This document shows, one piece after another, positions 11,272-24,745 of a stretch of 64,000 bases of DNA. Below the pieces are notes generated by a model. It saw only the letters and a list, made by a program, of their open reading frames with translations. It searched no databases and was not told the origin of the DNA. The DNA is from Dysidea avara (Eukaryota > Porifera > Demospongiae > Dictyoceratida > Dysideidae). The stretch covers positions 17,749,633-17,813,632 of the forward strand of contig NC_089274.1 of NCBI RefSeq assembly GCF_963678975.1, read 5' to 3'. The first letter of the stretch is position 1; every line of letters starts with the position of its first letter. A program made the translations under genes and the position numbers.

Positions 11272-13801
11272 TAAATAGTCATGCAGAGATATGCTTTCCA
11301 GAGTCCCTCCAGCTTGCATACCCCTGTGATACTATTATAGGTTTGAACTAAAGCTGGTAATATTTTGTCTTGAATCACCATAAATTCACGACTTTTGTGC
11401 TTTATGTGTGTTATAGATCAATTGGAAGTGAGTGGTACTGTAAGTGGCAAAATTGTATTTCAATTATGCAATTCTTGAAAGTTTGCTCATATATATGCTT
11501 CCAGATTTATACATAAACAATAGGCAATTTGTTATAGCATAGATTTACAGTGGGATAGCAATTCCAATAACACAAACTTCTTATTAGCGTGAACAGGAGT
11601 ACATTATACACTAGAAACCAACTTACTACTTAAAGTACGGTGTACATACAAATTCAATGAATGTAGTTAAATTTTCATGCTCAAGATTTTGTAAAACGCA
11701 ACCGGTTTGGAAAAAATGTGATCATGTGTTGTACATAAGATGAGACTGCAAAAATCTTCCCTTTTCTTCATCTGTGAAAATTACATACCATTCATATAAA
11801 CGCACTGTCTACAACTCTGGTTTGGGATTATTAGATCTTTTTCACAGCAATAGTTTAAATTATGTACATCTATGTGGTAAGAAGTTCACTATGTGATTCA
11901 AGTACCTTGAACTACATGCATGCCTTTTTAAAAAGGGCTGCATGCCTTTTATAAACAAATGGAAACACTTGGTTAAGTGTGTGACACATGCAGTACCCCA
12001 ACATGCATACATACCTGTAGAGCTGACAGTAGTAACATGATGCCATTTTCATAATAATCATGTTGATGTAGTGTGATATTGTGCTATACATACCAATGTG
12101 TTGTATAAGGTAAGAACTACACTGGTACTAGAGCTCACAGGATTGTACCAGTTACTATTGGTACTGGACCTCTGGTTGCCTTCTTCTGTACTATGATATA
12201 TTGACTGTACAGACTTAAGAACATTCCTTACACTAGTAATACTAGTATCATGTTTGTATACTGAACTAATGCAAATATTGTTGTACTTTCAATGCGGAAA
12301 AGAAGCTTATGCAAATATAACTGATATCAAATGTAAAGTCAAATAATCAAAATCCACATCTTAAAGTTGCTATGACATACTCTTAGTCTCACTATAGATA
12401 CCACCGTTAAAAGTTCACTAAAAGTCTACTGGTCCTCGTATAAGATTTTATACAGTAATTGCTGGGTACCTTAGCATGAGGCAAGTGATCTTGTAGTATT
12501 AAACTGCTCTAGGACTACAGTGTACAATGTTCAAACCCATTATACATACCCTGTCTGCTGGTGACAAATGTATAGCAAATATATAGAAAAGCTTAAAGAG
12601 TATGCTGAGATTACTGCTATACAATAATCCCTATTGCTTGGATACACAGTAAGTGACGTCTAGAATACACATTTATAATACACATTATACCAGAGTGATT
12701 GCAATACTATAGAACTTACATTTTCTAATAGTCTTTACTATATCTATTGAGTTCTGTGTGTGAGAATGCTACCATGCAACAATTATCATCATGTACAACA
12801 AATACGTAGCAGTTCACAGCAGCTAGAGCCTGATTGCATAGCAACAAGATTAATGTACTACTGTAAAATCACTAACTTGGTACCAAGAGTACATGATAAG
12901 GCTCTACAATGATGTACTCTTTCTTGCATGTTTAAACATGCTTTGGTCTGAGCATATGTTTATTAAATCCTTTTTTGAATCTACCAGGCTTGTGTGAGGC
13001 TTATGCACGAGTGTATCCACTAGTGCTACAATAAGGCAATTTGGATATGGCCTTAATCTCTCTGGAAACAGATGCATATGCCTGCACACTAAGTCAACAT
13101 TTTACTGTATGTCGTTGTTAGGAATTAGCACATTATACCAGCATCCACAATATTACAATGGAGATTATATAGCAGTACTGCAACTAACAAGACTATGCAG
13201 TATGGTAACAAAATGAAATTAACTCCACTAAATCGACAGTGGCTGGCCTACTTTATTGTATGATTATAAATTAGTTAACTATTATTGTATATAAGTTTTT
13301 GCTATGTAGTTGCAAATTTGTTAAATTCTTTTTGTACAGATCAGGCTTTACAGGCTCCTTGAGCCTTCTTTACCTGTAACACAAATACTAATACTAATAC
13401 TAAACTTCCTGTAACTGCAGTATCTGAAGAAGACTAAGTAGCTAGCTAATACTTGGAGGGGATTATTAATTTCTTTGTAGTTTTCAAATTTCGATGCTCT
13501 GTAGACGCAAACAGTCAAATATTATGTATAGCTTCATATTTGCTACCACCTTAAAGCCTTAACTACTTAACTATTTATTAAGTATATTCTTCAATATGGC
13601 ATTGCTTACCTGTAAAAAAAGCTCTTGGGGAAAGTAATTAGTGATCACCTAATGTATAAGCAATGGACTCATTATACACTATTTCACCTGAATGCTTGCT
13701 ATTGTCTAAAACACATAGTCACTTGCAATACGGCATCTTCTAGGATTTTAAACCACCATAAACATTTAACTCAGCTGCACTTAGATAACTACTGACATTA
13801 T
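11272..13801. other. AT-rich spacer
   Basis: About 2.5 kb in which I see no supported exon, RNA gene or clear repeat. Confidence 0.4.
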
Positions 13802-14274
13802 CTACCATAGAGTTGGGTTGTTAAGCGCATGTATCTATTAAGCACATAGTATTTGTTAAGCGCATACACATTTCTTGTAATTAACCATGGATGATAAGTG
13901 CACATGGCAAAATGCGATGATAGAGCTACACACAGCAAGAAAAGCTGAAAGTAATAAAAAATTAATGTCTCCTCAAGCGCTTACGCCTCCCTTGAGGTCT
14001 CTCTTCACTATGTATACAGCAAATCAGCCATCTGGATAGTGATAATCTCATTCATCACGAAGGATTTCACCCGGAAATGGAGTCACATATCCTTGCATAC
14101 TGGCGTGGTGACCGGCACAAACTATTAACTACTCTATTACAACATAGTGATTCCATGTTATACCCACCATAATTATTTATTAGGCGTATGGGGCTAACAG
14201 ATAGCATGATTTTTACAAAAAGTTTTCTCTGAAAATTATAAGCGCATGCACTTAACAACCCGATTTTACGGTAG
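13802..14274. mobile_element. MITE with terminal inverted repeats (GGGTTGTTAAGYGCATG type)
   Basis: Left end CTACCATAGAGTTGGGTTGT continues into TAAGCGCATG. The right end reverse-complemented reads CTACCGTAAAATCGGGTTGT, then TAAGTGCATG. Extra GTTAAGCGCAT copies occur inside the left end near 13855. The 90-codon minus-strand frame over the right half shows no domain and is not called. Confidence 0.6.
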
Positions 14275-14633
14275 TAAAAGGATTTTAAATTCTCACATAA
14301 GCATCTGATAGCTACCATCCAGTGAAATACAATACGCAAACTTGAATCTCTAATTTACTTTAGTTTGCTATAAAATTAATACTTAATTGTAAAGCTCAAG
14401 ATATATAGAGGAAGGTCACATCATTTTTAATGACATGAATACTACTACTAGTGTGAGAGTTATTCAAATATATACATATATCTACCACTTTGAGAACAAT
14501 GAATTCGTATACAATAGGAACTACATTATACACAATGTAATACCACATGTAAAAAGAACTAAGTCAATTTCTTATGAAATTCTGAAGTAAGCCCTTAAAG
14601 ACACAAGCAAGACAATTGGCTATCTCGTATATT

Positions 14634-14726
14634 ACCAAATATAGGCACACAACTGCCTATATGCCAAATATAGGCACAACTGCCTATATGTGCCTTACCA
14701 AATATAGGCACACAACTGCCTATAAA
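14634..14726 (+). repeat. Three tandem CCAAATATAGGCA...TGCCTATA units upstream of copy 3
   Basis: Units start at about 14634, 14664 and 14698. Each holds an ATAGGCA...TGCCTAT dyad. The array ends about 45 nt before the TATA box of the intact WGSCH copy 3. It may be a regulatory repeat or a simple minisatellite. Confidence 0.7.
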
Positions 14727-14770
14727 TATGGCATGTGTACTCTTTACTGTCACTTTGAAGTGAACTGTCA

Positions 14771-14778
14771 TATAAAAG
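14771..14778 (+). promoter_or_regulatory. Probable TATA box of WGSCH copy 3
   Basis: TATAAAAG 43 nt upstream of the ATG at 14814, directly downstream of the tandem dyad repeats. Confidence 0.5.
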
Positions 14779-14813
14779 TGTAAACATCGTTGGATAACTC
14801 TGCTACAGACATC

Positions 14814-15615
14814 ATGTTAGTGATAGCAGTACTTGTGCTACTGGGAATAACCTCTTTCCCAACTGGAGTGGATGCTGGCATGAAGGTGAGTACAGATATG
14901 TCAGCCATTAGACATAGCTACTATATAGTGACAACCACATACATGTACTTCTGATGCCAATGTTTCGCAAAAGTAATTATGTTTCCATTAGGTGTGCATG
15001 AAGAAAAGCATCCTGCCCTATCGTCAGCTGATGACCCCTCAATGGATAAAAGACAATGCAGTCATCGCTGGACGTTATAATCTCGACCCTCAGTATTACG
15101 AGATCAGTGCTACTACTGGACCATACTATCAACTTGCCCTGCAAATTCCACTAGTTTCTGCTGGTATTCTAAAACCCAACGACAGTGTTTCTGTAACAAT
15201 CATACTGGCGATGGATACTGCATGGGCAGACGGTAGAGATCATGATTTTAGGTGTGGTATCAGTGATAACACATCTTTTGTTGGATTTATTCAAGTTGAT
15301 GAAGATAATTATAAGAAGTATTCACCATGTCGACACCTTGAAGCAGAGAAGGGTAACGGAGTTCTTGTAAATTCTAAAGATGTTAATGGACATAAGGTAT
15401 CTTCAAACCACTTCTCCGGTGAAATCAAGATGCAGTTCAAGCCAACTGAACAATGGGGATCCTGTCACACAGAGCATCAGGAAGGATACACTAATATAGC
15501 TAACTATGATCGTAGCCTAGATCTCACTGAGGGTTTGTTCCTTGAGATGTACCGTCAAGAGCCTAATGAAATTTATCGCATCAAATACATCTCAGCATAT
15601 GTTGAACTTGAATAA
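14814..15615 (+). CDS. WGSCH family secreted protein, copy 3 (intact, two exons)
   Basis: Exon 1 14814-14885 (signal peptide, cleavage expected after V-D-A; donor GTGAGT) and exon 2 14992-15615 (acceptor TTCCATTAG) give 231 residues. The intron is 106 nt. Mature cysteines lie at about residues 26, 137 (S-P-C) and 182 (W-G-S-C-H), plus a private one at about 112 in F-R-C-G-I-S-D. Other motifs are D-S-V-S-V-T, D-H-D, S-F-V-G-F, E-G-Y-T-N-I-A-N-Y and L-F-L-E-M-Y-R. AATAAA at 15614 overlaps the stop codon. This copy has the most complete promoter context in the window: a TATA box and an upstream tandem repeat. Function unknown; a secreted or extracellular role is inferred from the signal peptide. 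Confidence 0.88.
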
Positions 15616-15885
15616 TAAATGGACAATAAGAAATAGCACAGTGATCATTTTTCCTTCTTTTTTGTATTTTTGATATATATATATAGGTTAGGTAATAGGT
15701 TGTCACTGTATTTTTGTAAAGACAGTATCACAATATTTGATACATTCATATACCTGGTGTTCATGGTACCTAGGGTAATATAATGGCTATGAGTTATCAT
15801 AGCGTCTAACATGTTCAGTTCAATATTAACATTCTTGGTATTGATTCTTTATATCTATAAGATACTAAGAACTTTCTCCCTGTCT

Positions 15886-16805
15886 CTGTGTGTGTGTGTC
15901 TCTCTCTGTGTGTCTCTCACACACATGCACATGCACTTGGAAGGGAGCATCAAAGAATCAAGTGGCGGCCATGTTGAGGGAAATTACACATTTGTGTCTA
16001 CACACACACACACACGCACACACGCACACAAAGCATACAATAGCTGTGTGGAACACAGCTATTGCTGCCCAGCACTGGGATGCCTGTGCACCACTCAGGA
16101 GCTTGAGCCTTGTGCAGGCAAATCCTCCTGGGGCAGGACTAGTAACACGCAGGAGGACTGGTCAGGTCTCACTGAGAGGTCACAGCGACCCCAACACTGC
16201 TACATGAGACAAGGGCAGTTGGGCATTTGTCTCCCCAGTTTACACCAGGTATCCATTGATGTTACAGCTGCCACAAGGTTCCTAATATACAGTTGAGTAG
16301 AATGTGAGTAAAGTTTCTTGCTCAAGGAAACAACAACACGAAATTGGCATAATCATGCCCAAAACCTTTCGATTACCAGACCTATGCTCCAGCCACTTGG
16401 CTATGCTCAGACACACACATGCACATACACACATACACACGCAAACACGCACGTACATACACACACACACACAAGCACAAACACACATGCACACACGCGC
16501 GCATAAACACACACACACACACAAAGCAAAGCCTCCAGCGGCCGTGCGAAACCCCTACCAATGAACTAGCACTGGGATGCCTGTGCACCACTCAGGCACT
16601 TGTGTAGACAAACCCTCCAGAGGCAGGACTAGTAACCCACAGTAGAATTGTCCAGTGTCACAGAGAGAGAAGTTGCAGAGTTTACAACAACCCCAACACT
16701 GCTAAGTGAAACAAGGACAGTTGGGCATTTGCTTTCCCAGTAAACATCCCCATTAATGCTACAGCTGGGTGGGCTGCTTTCCCAGGCTACCAGGTCCCCC
16801 CAATT
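15886..16805 (-). repeat. Two SINE-like units with CA microsatellite
   Basis: Two related units, about 15886-16440 and 16500-16805, share GCACTGGGATGCCTGTGCAC, GGCAGGACTAGTAAC and CAGTTGGGCATTTG, and each is associated with a (CA)n or (GT)n tract. On the minus strand near 16380-16410 a tRNA-like A-box (TAGCCAAGTGGC) is visible. A third unit in the other orientation lies at 58235-58620. The many open frames here are translations of CA repeats and are not genes. Confidence 0.6.
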
Positions 16806-17945
16806 GCAACTTATGCAGTCCGTATGGGCAATGAAAAGATGGAAAGAGCAAGAGTACTAAGTAATCTATTCTAAGAATTAACAAGAGGGATTCAAAATTA
16901 TACTTTAGGAGTAAGACTTTAAGTCAAATTGAATTACTCTGCTAAAAATTGAAATACTCTAATAGAACAGTCAACTACTCTAATAGAACATCCATCATTA
17001 AAACTATCCGTGCATAAGCTGAAATTAAACCTATTCGTGCTTAAACTTATTCTTCTTGACCTGTGTACTGTAGAAGTACACAAATATGGAAATTTATCAA
17101 TATATCGATAATCGACATAATGGGTACAAAATTGCTGATTCCGATACTGATATATCAAATGGTACAGTAGTACCGTTTAAGTAGGGATTGCCCAGAAAAT
17201 TTCACATGCTGCCCAAAAATCTGCCTTTAAAAAAATCATCCCAGAGACATTTTATGCAACCTTTATGGAACAGTACTAGTCCATATAATATATAAAACAG
17301 CATTAAACACTTATAATTACAGGTAGCTGGATATAGATTTTTTTTTTAAATCATCAAAACTCGAATTTTAGTCCCACTGCCTCACTCACTGACCACAGTC
17401 ACAAGGCTAGAAGCTAAATGAAACAGTGCACGGCCACCATTTTACACCACAATAGCAAACTCACCAGTGGGATGTGCCTTTTGGGGTCCCGACGAGTGTA
17501 GGCCCTCTGCCCCTTGTCTTTTCTTTTATCTTCAATCAGGCTGCTTGTCTTCTTCTTCATCCAACGAAACCATTAATTTTTCATATCAACACTTTCTCAT
17601 ATATAGATATCACAGAATTATTCCAGAACTAGATTTCAGAAGCGCTTCAGTCCTGGCGCTACGTGCAAGTTCGTGATTGGGATCCCGTTTGTGATAGGTT
17701 TGTGACCACCCACATCAATCAAAGATCTAGGTGGACTAAGCGATAGAGTACAGAGACCACACCTCTTAACAATCTAGCTGTTTACTTAACAGTAAATGAC
17801 TTCACCTTTTATTGGTCTAGCTAGCTTCACACCTCTTGGCTGACTCAAGATATACTCTAATAGAACAGTCATGCATGATATTCTAATAGAACAGTCACAA
17901 GTTACATTGTTAGCTGTGCTACAACAAAAAACTAAATAAACTACT
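16806..17945. other. Spacer with four copies of the ACTCTAATAGAACAGTCA motif
   Basis: Motif copies lie at about 16951-16973, 16974-16990, 17851-17871 and 17879-17896. No supported exon. Confidence 0.55.
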
Positions 17946-18082
17946 ATTTTTAAAAATGGTAAATTTAAAAATGAAGTAGGGATCTATGCAACAAAAAGTA
18001 GTGAAACAAGAGATGAATGATGGTGTTAAAGTGGGCAAGTCCCTACTTTGGCACGCTAATTTCATTTTTAAACCAGGCGCGC
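17946..18082. repeat. Foldback repeat, family A copy 4 (short)
   Basis: AAATTTAAAAATGAAGTAGG on the left; the right arm has CCCTACTTTGG and ends in the complement TTTCATTTTTAAA. Shares AAAAAGTAGTGAAACAAG with the other family A members. Confidence 0.55.
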
Positions 18083-20022
18083 GCCCACTTTACTGAAATT
18101 GTTTTCATAAAAGTGTGTGTGTGTGTGTACCTATCTACCTATCTACATATCTACCTATCTATGTTTGTCCGTACGCACCCACGTGAGTAAAATCGTTTAA
18201 TAACGGTAAAAGCAGCTTTTACGTAAGAAGTAAAAGTGAAATGAGGTCTGTAGTAAACTTCTGCACAGGTGAACTTTGCTCTGAGGTGGTTTCTTTTCAG
18301 CGGACTGAAATACGGGTGTGGTGACTTTCCTCAGACTACCTTCCCCTTGAGGTTTTCAGGCATTTAGCAACTGAAAAACAACGGTGCAGGCCTCGTACAC
18401 TACCAGGAATAGCCTATCGCTTCGAGTTGAAAGGGGACGTATCCCTTACGTACGCGAACGAAAATGAAGAGCAGCTTTGAGGCTTTATCGAAACAATTTG
18501 TGGGAAAAAACACATTAGTCACACTATAAAACAGTTTAGAAGATAGTTCTGTGCGTAATATGTTGGTAAAAGCGGTTTGTTTAACAAACGCTTCCTTAGC
18601 AGTGCATAGCAACGTAATTGAACGAATTACGAATATTTCATGAATTACAAAATACGAGAATTAGCTAATAATATTATTGCACAACCCTACCCTATTGTAA
18701 AGTAGTAATATATAGTTGGTTAACTCATGGTAGCATATACTGTCTATAGTTAATTCCAGATGAGACAGCTAGCTGCATGGCGCCTGGTTTTTAGAAGTAG
18801 CACAACATCAACTTGTTAAATTTACAATTTAAAAAAATACTTTTTAGTAGTGGGTTACATCTGAACATAAAGGTTTTTTAGCATGGACACTACAATAAAT
18901 GTTAAAAAAATATGACAAATAGGTATTTACTATAATAATCATGAATAAATTGTATCCATGAATAAAATTAGTCACGCATGAATACCACTTCACCTCTAAT
19001 GGCTCAATTTACTTAGCGCATTATGTAGCATCGAGACAGGTGTCTAGAACTTATCAAAACAGTGTTATAGAGCTCACCTGCATTAAAAACAGCTTCATTT
19101 CAGTCAAAGGAACTACTCAACATGCTTTGAGAAACTACAAAGAAACCAAATCCCACAATTGATTTTAAGATATGACTATATAATGGCACAAAGAGATAGC
19201 AAAGGACATCAAAGAAATCTGAGGATTTCTTGGAATGGGTTAACGCGATATATGCACACCTAACTGTGCAATATCTTGAGTCAACGAGATATGTAACACT
19301 TTCACACCTCAGATCAAAGGAATTCCAGAGGATACATTTGCCATGTATACCTCAACACAGGGAGACATCTAAATGTACACCGGTGTACATTGAAATGTAT
19401 CCCGGGAAAGTGGTTGCACTTCTAAAAGAGCAAGCCACTTTCATCAAAGCAAGTATGGCCTTGATGTGGATGAGGCAGTGGAATCACCCTCTGTTTGTTT
19501 TATACAAGCTCAGACAGAAATCGATTGTGGGAATAAATCAATGTTCACGTGATAATTACCACAAATTGAAGTGTTTCCAGAAGCAGCAGTCAAATGATGG
19601 CATTTTGGTATCCTTGCCATTCTACAAGTTGGAAAATGTTACTTAAAGATGAGAACTAGTCTTACAGTGCATTCCCAAGCATTTCGGCACGTATTTGAAT
19701 GTGGACACGCCCACATTAAGGACGACACGAGTTAACCACTATATAACAAAGCTTACCCCTTTAGGTCTTTAGTATATGTTGTGATTAGTCTTTAAACAAT
19801 GCGAAAGCATTAAAACACTTGTAACTTCCCTGAAATTTGCCCTACTCGACTTTCCGCGATATCTATAGGACTTGTCCGTTTATTATAACAATCGTAGCTA
19901 CAACGTTACTTGCTGCCTAACCATAATCGAATCTTTCAGGCATGCATATATAACAAATCCAGTGATTCCACTCGTATTGGCATTAAGGCTATGAGCCTTA
20001 ATGGAAGTGCTACATATTAGCT
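18083..20022. other. Spacer with GT and CTAC/CTAT simple repeats
   Basis: A (GT)n and CTATCTAC tract lies near 18115-18165. A copy of TTTCACACCTCAGATCAAAG near 19299 recurs (either strand, with variation) near 20244, 53470 and 55542, so the 138-codon frame at 19230 is repeat-derived and not called. Confidence 0.4.
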
Positions 20023-20129
20023 GTAACATGGACACTCGTGATTTGCCAGAAATGTATGCCCGCAGTCCTCGGGCTGCGCCCTCAGACTTTGGGCATACAT
20101 TTCTGGCAAATCACGAGTGCCCATGTTAC
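20023..20129. repeat. Near-perfect 39-bp-arm palindrome
   Basis: The left arm starts GTAACATGGACACTCGTGAT and the right arm is its complement with a single mismatch. The 29-nt loop contains a smaller GCAG...CTGC dyad. A transcript would form a long hairpin. Downstream is a degenerate CAGTGCATATATCTCGTTAA repeat. Probably a young small foldback element. Confidence 0.8.
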
Positions 20130-21253
20130 AACTATAAAATATGCACTGGTTGCAGTGCATATATCTCGTTAAGGCAGTGCGTATATCTTGTTAACATTTT
20201 GAGCCAGTGCAATATGTGATATATATGCACTGGCTTTCCTGTGATCTGAGGTGTAAAAGTGGTATATATATATACTAGTTGTACCCGCACAAAATGCGTG
20301 TGATACTAAGACAATTGTTTTGTGCTATTGTGTGAATACACTTAAATTTGAGCATTACTAATGATCAAGGAGTAATCACACCAACAAAGACATGATTATG
20401 CATAGCCACTGATGTGCACGCATAATTTCTTCAATGGTGTGTGGCACTAACATACCTAGCTATAATGTTGGTGAACTTGCATCAACAATGAGTGACTGAT
20501 GTCATAGTTTATATAATGTAGATTGGCCTTGTGCACTGGAATTTCTGCACATCTGTGCAGTACTCATGCATGCAGATGGCTTATCAAGATGCATGTGTCC
20601 AGTTACAGGCTCTAAAGATGCAGTGATCTACACAGTCCTCATGAAGGTGGCATATCAAGATGTGACCCATTACAACCATGCACATACACAAAAGAGATTA
20701 GTTTCGAGCAGCAAATGCCACAATTGGGATGTACTCTACTTCATTTAGATGATGTTGCATGAACTGAATTGGAGTTCCATCTCTAAATCCTAGTCACGAC
20801 TCATGGTATTGTTGTGTCTTTACTTATTGCATGACAAAGTGTGCATGCAGTACATACAGTATTGAGTGTGTATGGGTATTCAAGTTAATTGGCTGTACTG
20901 AGCAAGAAGGTCAACACCAGCATGTGTATTTGGATGGAGAAGAGTTGTATTTGAGTTGCTAGAATTAGGTATCAGCATAGCCCAGGTGAATCCTTCATAG
21001 GAAGAGTGGTTGCTCAATTAGAGGTCACATGTGTTCTATTAGGGTAGTTAAACCAATAGAGCTTCTGGAAGTTTCAGCTCTTCCTGTAGAATTAACCAAG
21101 GAGTGAAAATGTGTCTCCCTACACATTGAAGACTGCAATAGCAGCTTCATGATCTTGTCCATGATTCGTCACCTGGTAAGGTAGATGTATGTTCTACTAG
21201 AGTAGTTGAACGTAATCTTCCGTTCTTCCTCACCTACAATGGTGTCATCCTGC

Positions 21254-21600
21254 AGGCTGTTAGGCAGCCTGATTAGAGTGATCATCGCTCGTTAACTTTC
21301 CACACCCACTACAAACTGTTCTTTTTTTACTTTTTCCTTCTCCCTTGCAGTGGTGTACCGGTAATCCTTCGTTTTAGGTCTGTCTGTAGTCCCTGATGTG
21401 CTTGTCTTTGTGTTGCAGTAGCTATACTTCATCTAGTGCACAGTGGTTTAGGCTTCAGGATGTCTATCCTTGTAGTGGACAGCACAGCAGGGTGCAGAGT
21501 GTGTGCTCCCGGCGAGTCTTCCTTCTGTAGTCGCTATCAAGTAGCCTGATAGGAATGATCTTCGCTCATAGACTTGCCACACCCACTACAAAACTCTCAT
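21254..21600 (+). repeat. Direct duplication, two about 70-nt units
   Basis: Units near 21254-21324 and 21530-21600 share AGCCTGATnnnAnTGATC, CGCTC and CACACCCACTACAAA. They are separated by about 205 nt of unique sequence. No coding content seen. Confidence 0.6.
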
Positions 21601-23278
21601 TTTATACTGGTGGGTGTGATTGCCGGATGATAGAGTACACACCAGATCACATGATCAAATTCGCTGATGTAATTGGTTAAATCATGAAAAAGTGATTGTT
21701 CCTATTTCATTGTAAGCTTGTGTTAAACCATGATGTCATCTGATTTCTATTGGCAACGTGTGTATACCGGAACGCCATATACGCGTATCATAAACTTATA
21801 AATAATGGCCATTTACAGTGATAAGTATCTTGCAACCAACGTAATGATAGACACGAAAACCACCTGATGACACATTGATTTGGACAGGTAGATGGTCTAG
21901 CAAGTTTGAAGCTAATCGGGGGAAAAACCTGGGAGGAGTTTGTGTTTGAAATTTTTATGGCCTCGATTTTTCCATTTCTCATACTGTCATCCACAGGGGA
22001 GAGAAACGTCTAGTGTAGGCTGGGATGGGGAAGGCTGGTAACACGATAAGGATCTCCAGAGAGTTTTGAACAAATCCGTGTCTTCCTCGGGTAGTTATGG
22101 TGGTTTAAAGGATATTTCTCGTAGTTTAACGAATTGCCTGGATCAAAAGATTCGCCTCAAATTTTAGAGTTGAATGGTACTGATCCAATTGGAATTCGAC
22201 CAGGGACAAATGGGCAGTGCCAGAAAACAGTTAGAGAATTATTATATAGATATATATAGTGGGTATTGTCAATTGTACTACAAACTTGGTGCTTGGGTTC
22301 AAATGCTTCAAGTAAAACAATGATTATAGTAAAGTCCCCTTGACATCTATAAAGTTAAACAGGGCTACAGCATCTGAGAGCTGCACCTTTACTTACTCAA
22401 GTTGCATGCCATGTACTGTATATACATCTCTCTGTTCTAAATATAGTTGTAGCACAGACAAAATGTAGCCATCATATATATCTATCCCTTCTACAGTTCT
22501 TTATCGACATAAGCAATGAATTGAAAGTACATCCTCCCTGTAAATTCCAAAGGAAATGCTCTGCAATAACTGCAGCATGAATCAGATGTTTACCAATTTG
22601 TACTAGCCTACAGTGTATATTTGGAAGGCTGTACCCTTTTACAGGCACCCTTCTATACCTGGGGGTTGCTTGGTCCACAGCTAGTTTGTAAAATGTTCTA
22701 TCATGCAAGTAGAGTATCTATCAACTGTCTACTAGGTAATACCTCTTAAAGAAGCACGAGCTCAACCTTAAAATAATTTTGATGTATATAGAAGGTATTG
22801 ATATGGAAAATTAACACCTCAATATGGTTTCGTTTCATAAGCAGAAGATGACAGCACGATTGAAAGGCAAGGCACAGAGGCAGACACTCCAAAAAGCACA
22901 TGCACGTGACTTAAGTATTGTGGCCAAAATGGTGGCTATATGATGTGTCACTTAGCCTCTAGCCTTGCCAATGTGGTCAGGCAGGCAGACCAAAAATTGG
23001 GTTTTGGCAATATTTTTTCAATATTGGCGGCACATGTGTGGGGCTATATTTGACATTAAATACACTAAGACTATTCAGTTAAGGTACTTTTTTTCTGCTT
23101 AAGATATTTCTTGGGGGAGGGTGAGGGGGGTTAGATGCAGCATTTTGGTGGGGGTCATTCATTACTGAAACACTAACAGTACTACTACACTGTTCTATCA
23201 CAACAGACCATAAGTGGTAAAAATTCCAGGGGGCTCATCTCTTTCGTTGGTTTTATTGCTCAACAAGTATAAGGTATT
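21601..23278. other. Spacer
   Basis: No supported exon. Contains G-rich tracts near 23110-23150. Confidence 0.4.
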
Positions 23279-23851
23279 TTAAATTCGATTAGGGATCATA
23301 GAAAAAAGTAGGGAAACAAGGCAGGTCGCCTACACCTGGTATAGACTGAAGTAGAAATTAAATGTTCACTAGTATATCTGCAAGTGTAGGTGACTTCCCT
23401 TGTTTTCCTACTTTTTTTCTATGATCCCTAATCGAATTTAAAATTCCTAATTTTTCCTTATACCTGTTTGTTTACTTTTTTGCAACGTCATTAAGACTGG
23501 TGAACCCGTGCACACCGCATTAAAGAAAAGGATGGTGCCAGAGTTAATGTTTTCAACGTGAACGTACTATAAATGCACATCCTGCAATCAATCCAGTCAC
23601 CACAAAAAATACGGATGATTCACGCCCCAACTAAAAACTTGACTCGAAAGTGAAGTGGCCATTACACTTTGCTTTCACCTATTTTCAGCCCATTACATAG
23701 CGTTACAAACAAAGAACAGTATCAAAAGTGCTTCTGCAATCAATCCAGTCACCACGGAAATACAGACAATTCTTGTTTACAAACCTAGGGAAGCCATGCA
23801 TCACGCTACAGTGAATCAGTACCTTGGGCAGTCAGCAAAAAGAAATGGGAT

Positions 23852-24072
<221 letters not shown>

Positions 24073-24083
24073 ATCAGTAGAAA

Positions 24084-24545
24084 ATTCAATGAGCGATATC
24101 CACAATTACGTTTCTTGACGTAGCGTGCGTTATCTGTGATGTTACAAAACAAAATGGCTGCCGTAGTGTGGGGACTTTGTACATGGAGGTATTGGGTGAG
24201 ATGGTGCTTCCCTATGATAGCATTTATAAATTCGAATAAGGGCAAAGGTGAGGCTTATAGTATATAAGGCAATACAAATAAGCCTATTTGTGTGCGAATT
24301 TAAAATTTTTGGTCAGCTTTCCTTGTTGGAGCTCGTTTTGCACTGTCACGGTGCATGTACTACTCCTTACCTTTATTATCTTCTGTTTACGTGTGCAAAA
24401 ATCTACAGACAACATTCATTTTGAATACTGTGTGCCAAAGTCTCTAAAGCCCCCACACTAACATGGCCATTTTGTCAATTATGACATCAATTTTTGTAAT
24501 TCAACGTCAAAAAATGTCATTGTGGATATCACTCATTGAATTTTT
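24084..24545. mobile_element. Foldback element nested in composite repeat III
   Basis: The left end, AATTCAATGAGCGATATCCA, and the right end, which reads GTGGATATCACTCATTGAAT, are inverted repeats. Inner arms share ACAAAATGGC(T)GCC and CCCCACAC in complement. It interrupts the composite repeat exactly at its GAAAATTC junction. Confidence 0.65.
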
Positions 24546-24745
24546 TTTTTTAATTTGTAACGATCTATTGGAAGTGTTTAAGGTCGTACTGCAGGCACTT
24601 TTGGGCTTGGTTATACCTAACCAATACTGCCAAGGTGCCAGGATGGTATTGTGAAGCTGGGTTTTGGGTGATTTTTCGGCCAGAAAGACCCAAACCTCTG
24701 TGATCCCTAATATACAGCACTACCGTACTGTATGATGCTTGTAAT

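Noticed and set aside
15811..16607. Overlapping His/Thr- or Cys/Val-rich frames
   Set aside because: Translations of (CA)n and of the SINE-like body; no signal of coding.
19230..19646. 138-codon open frame
   Set aside because: Starts in a dispersed CACCTCAGATCAAAG repeat, no domain, no splice context or family match.
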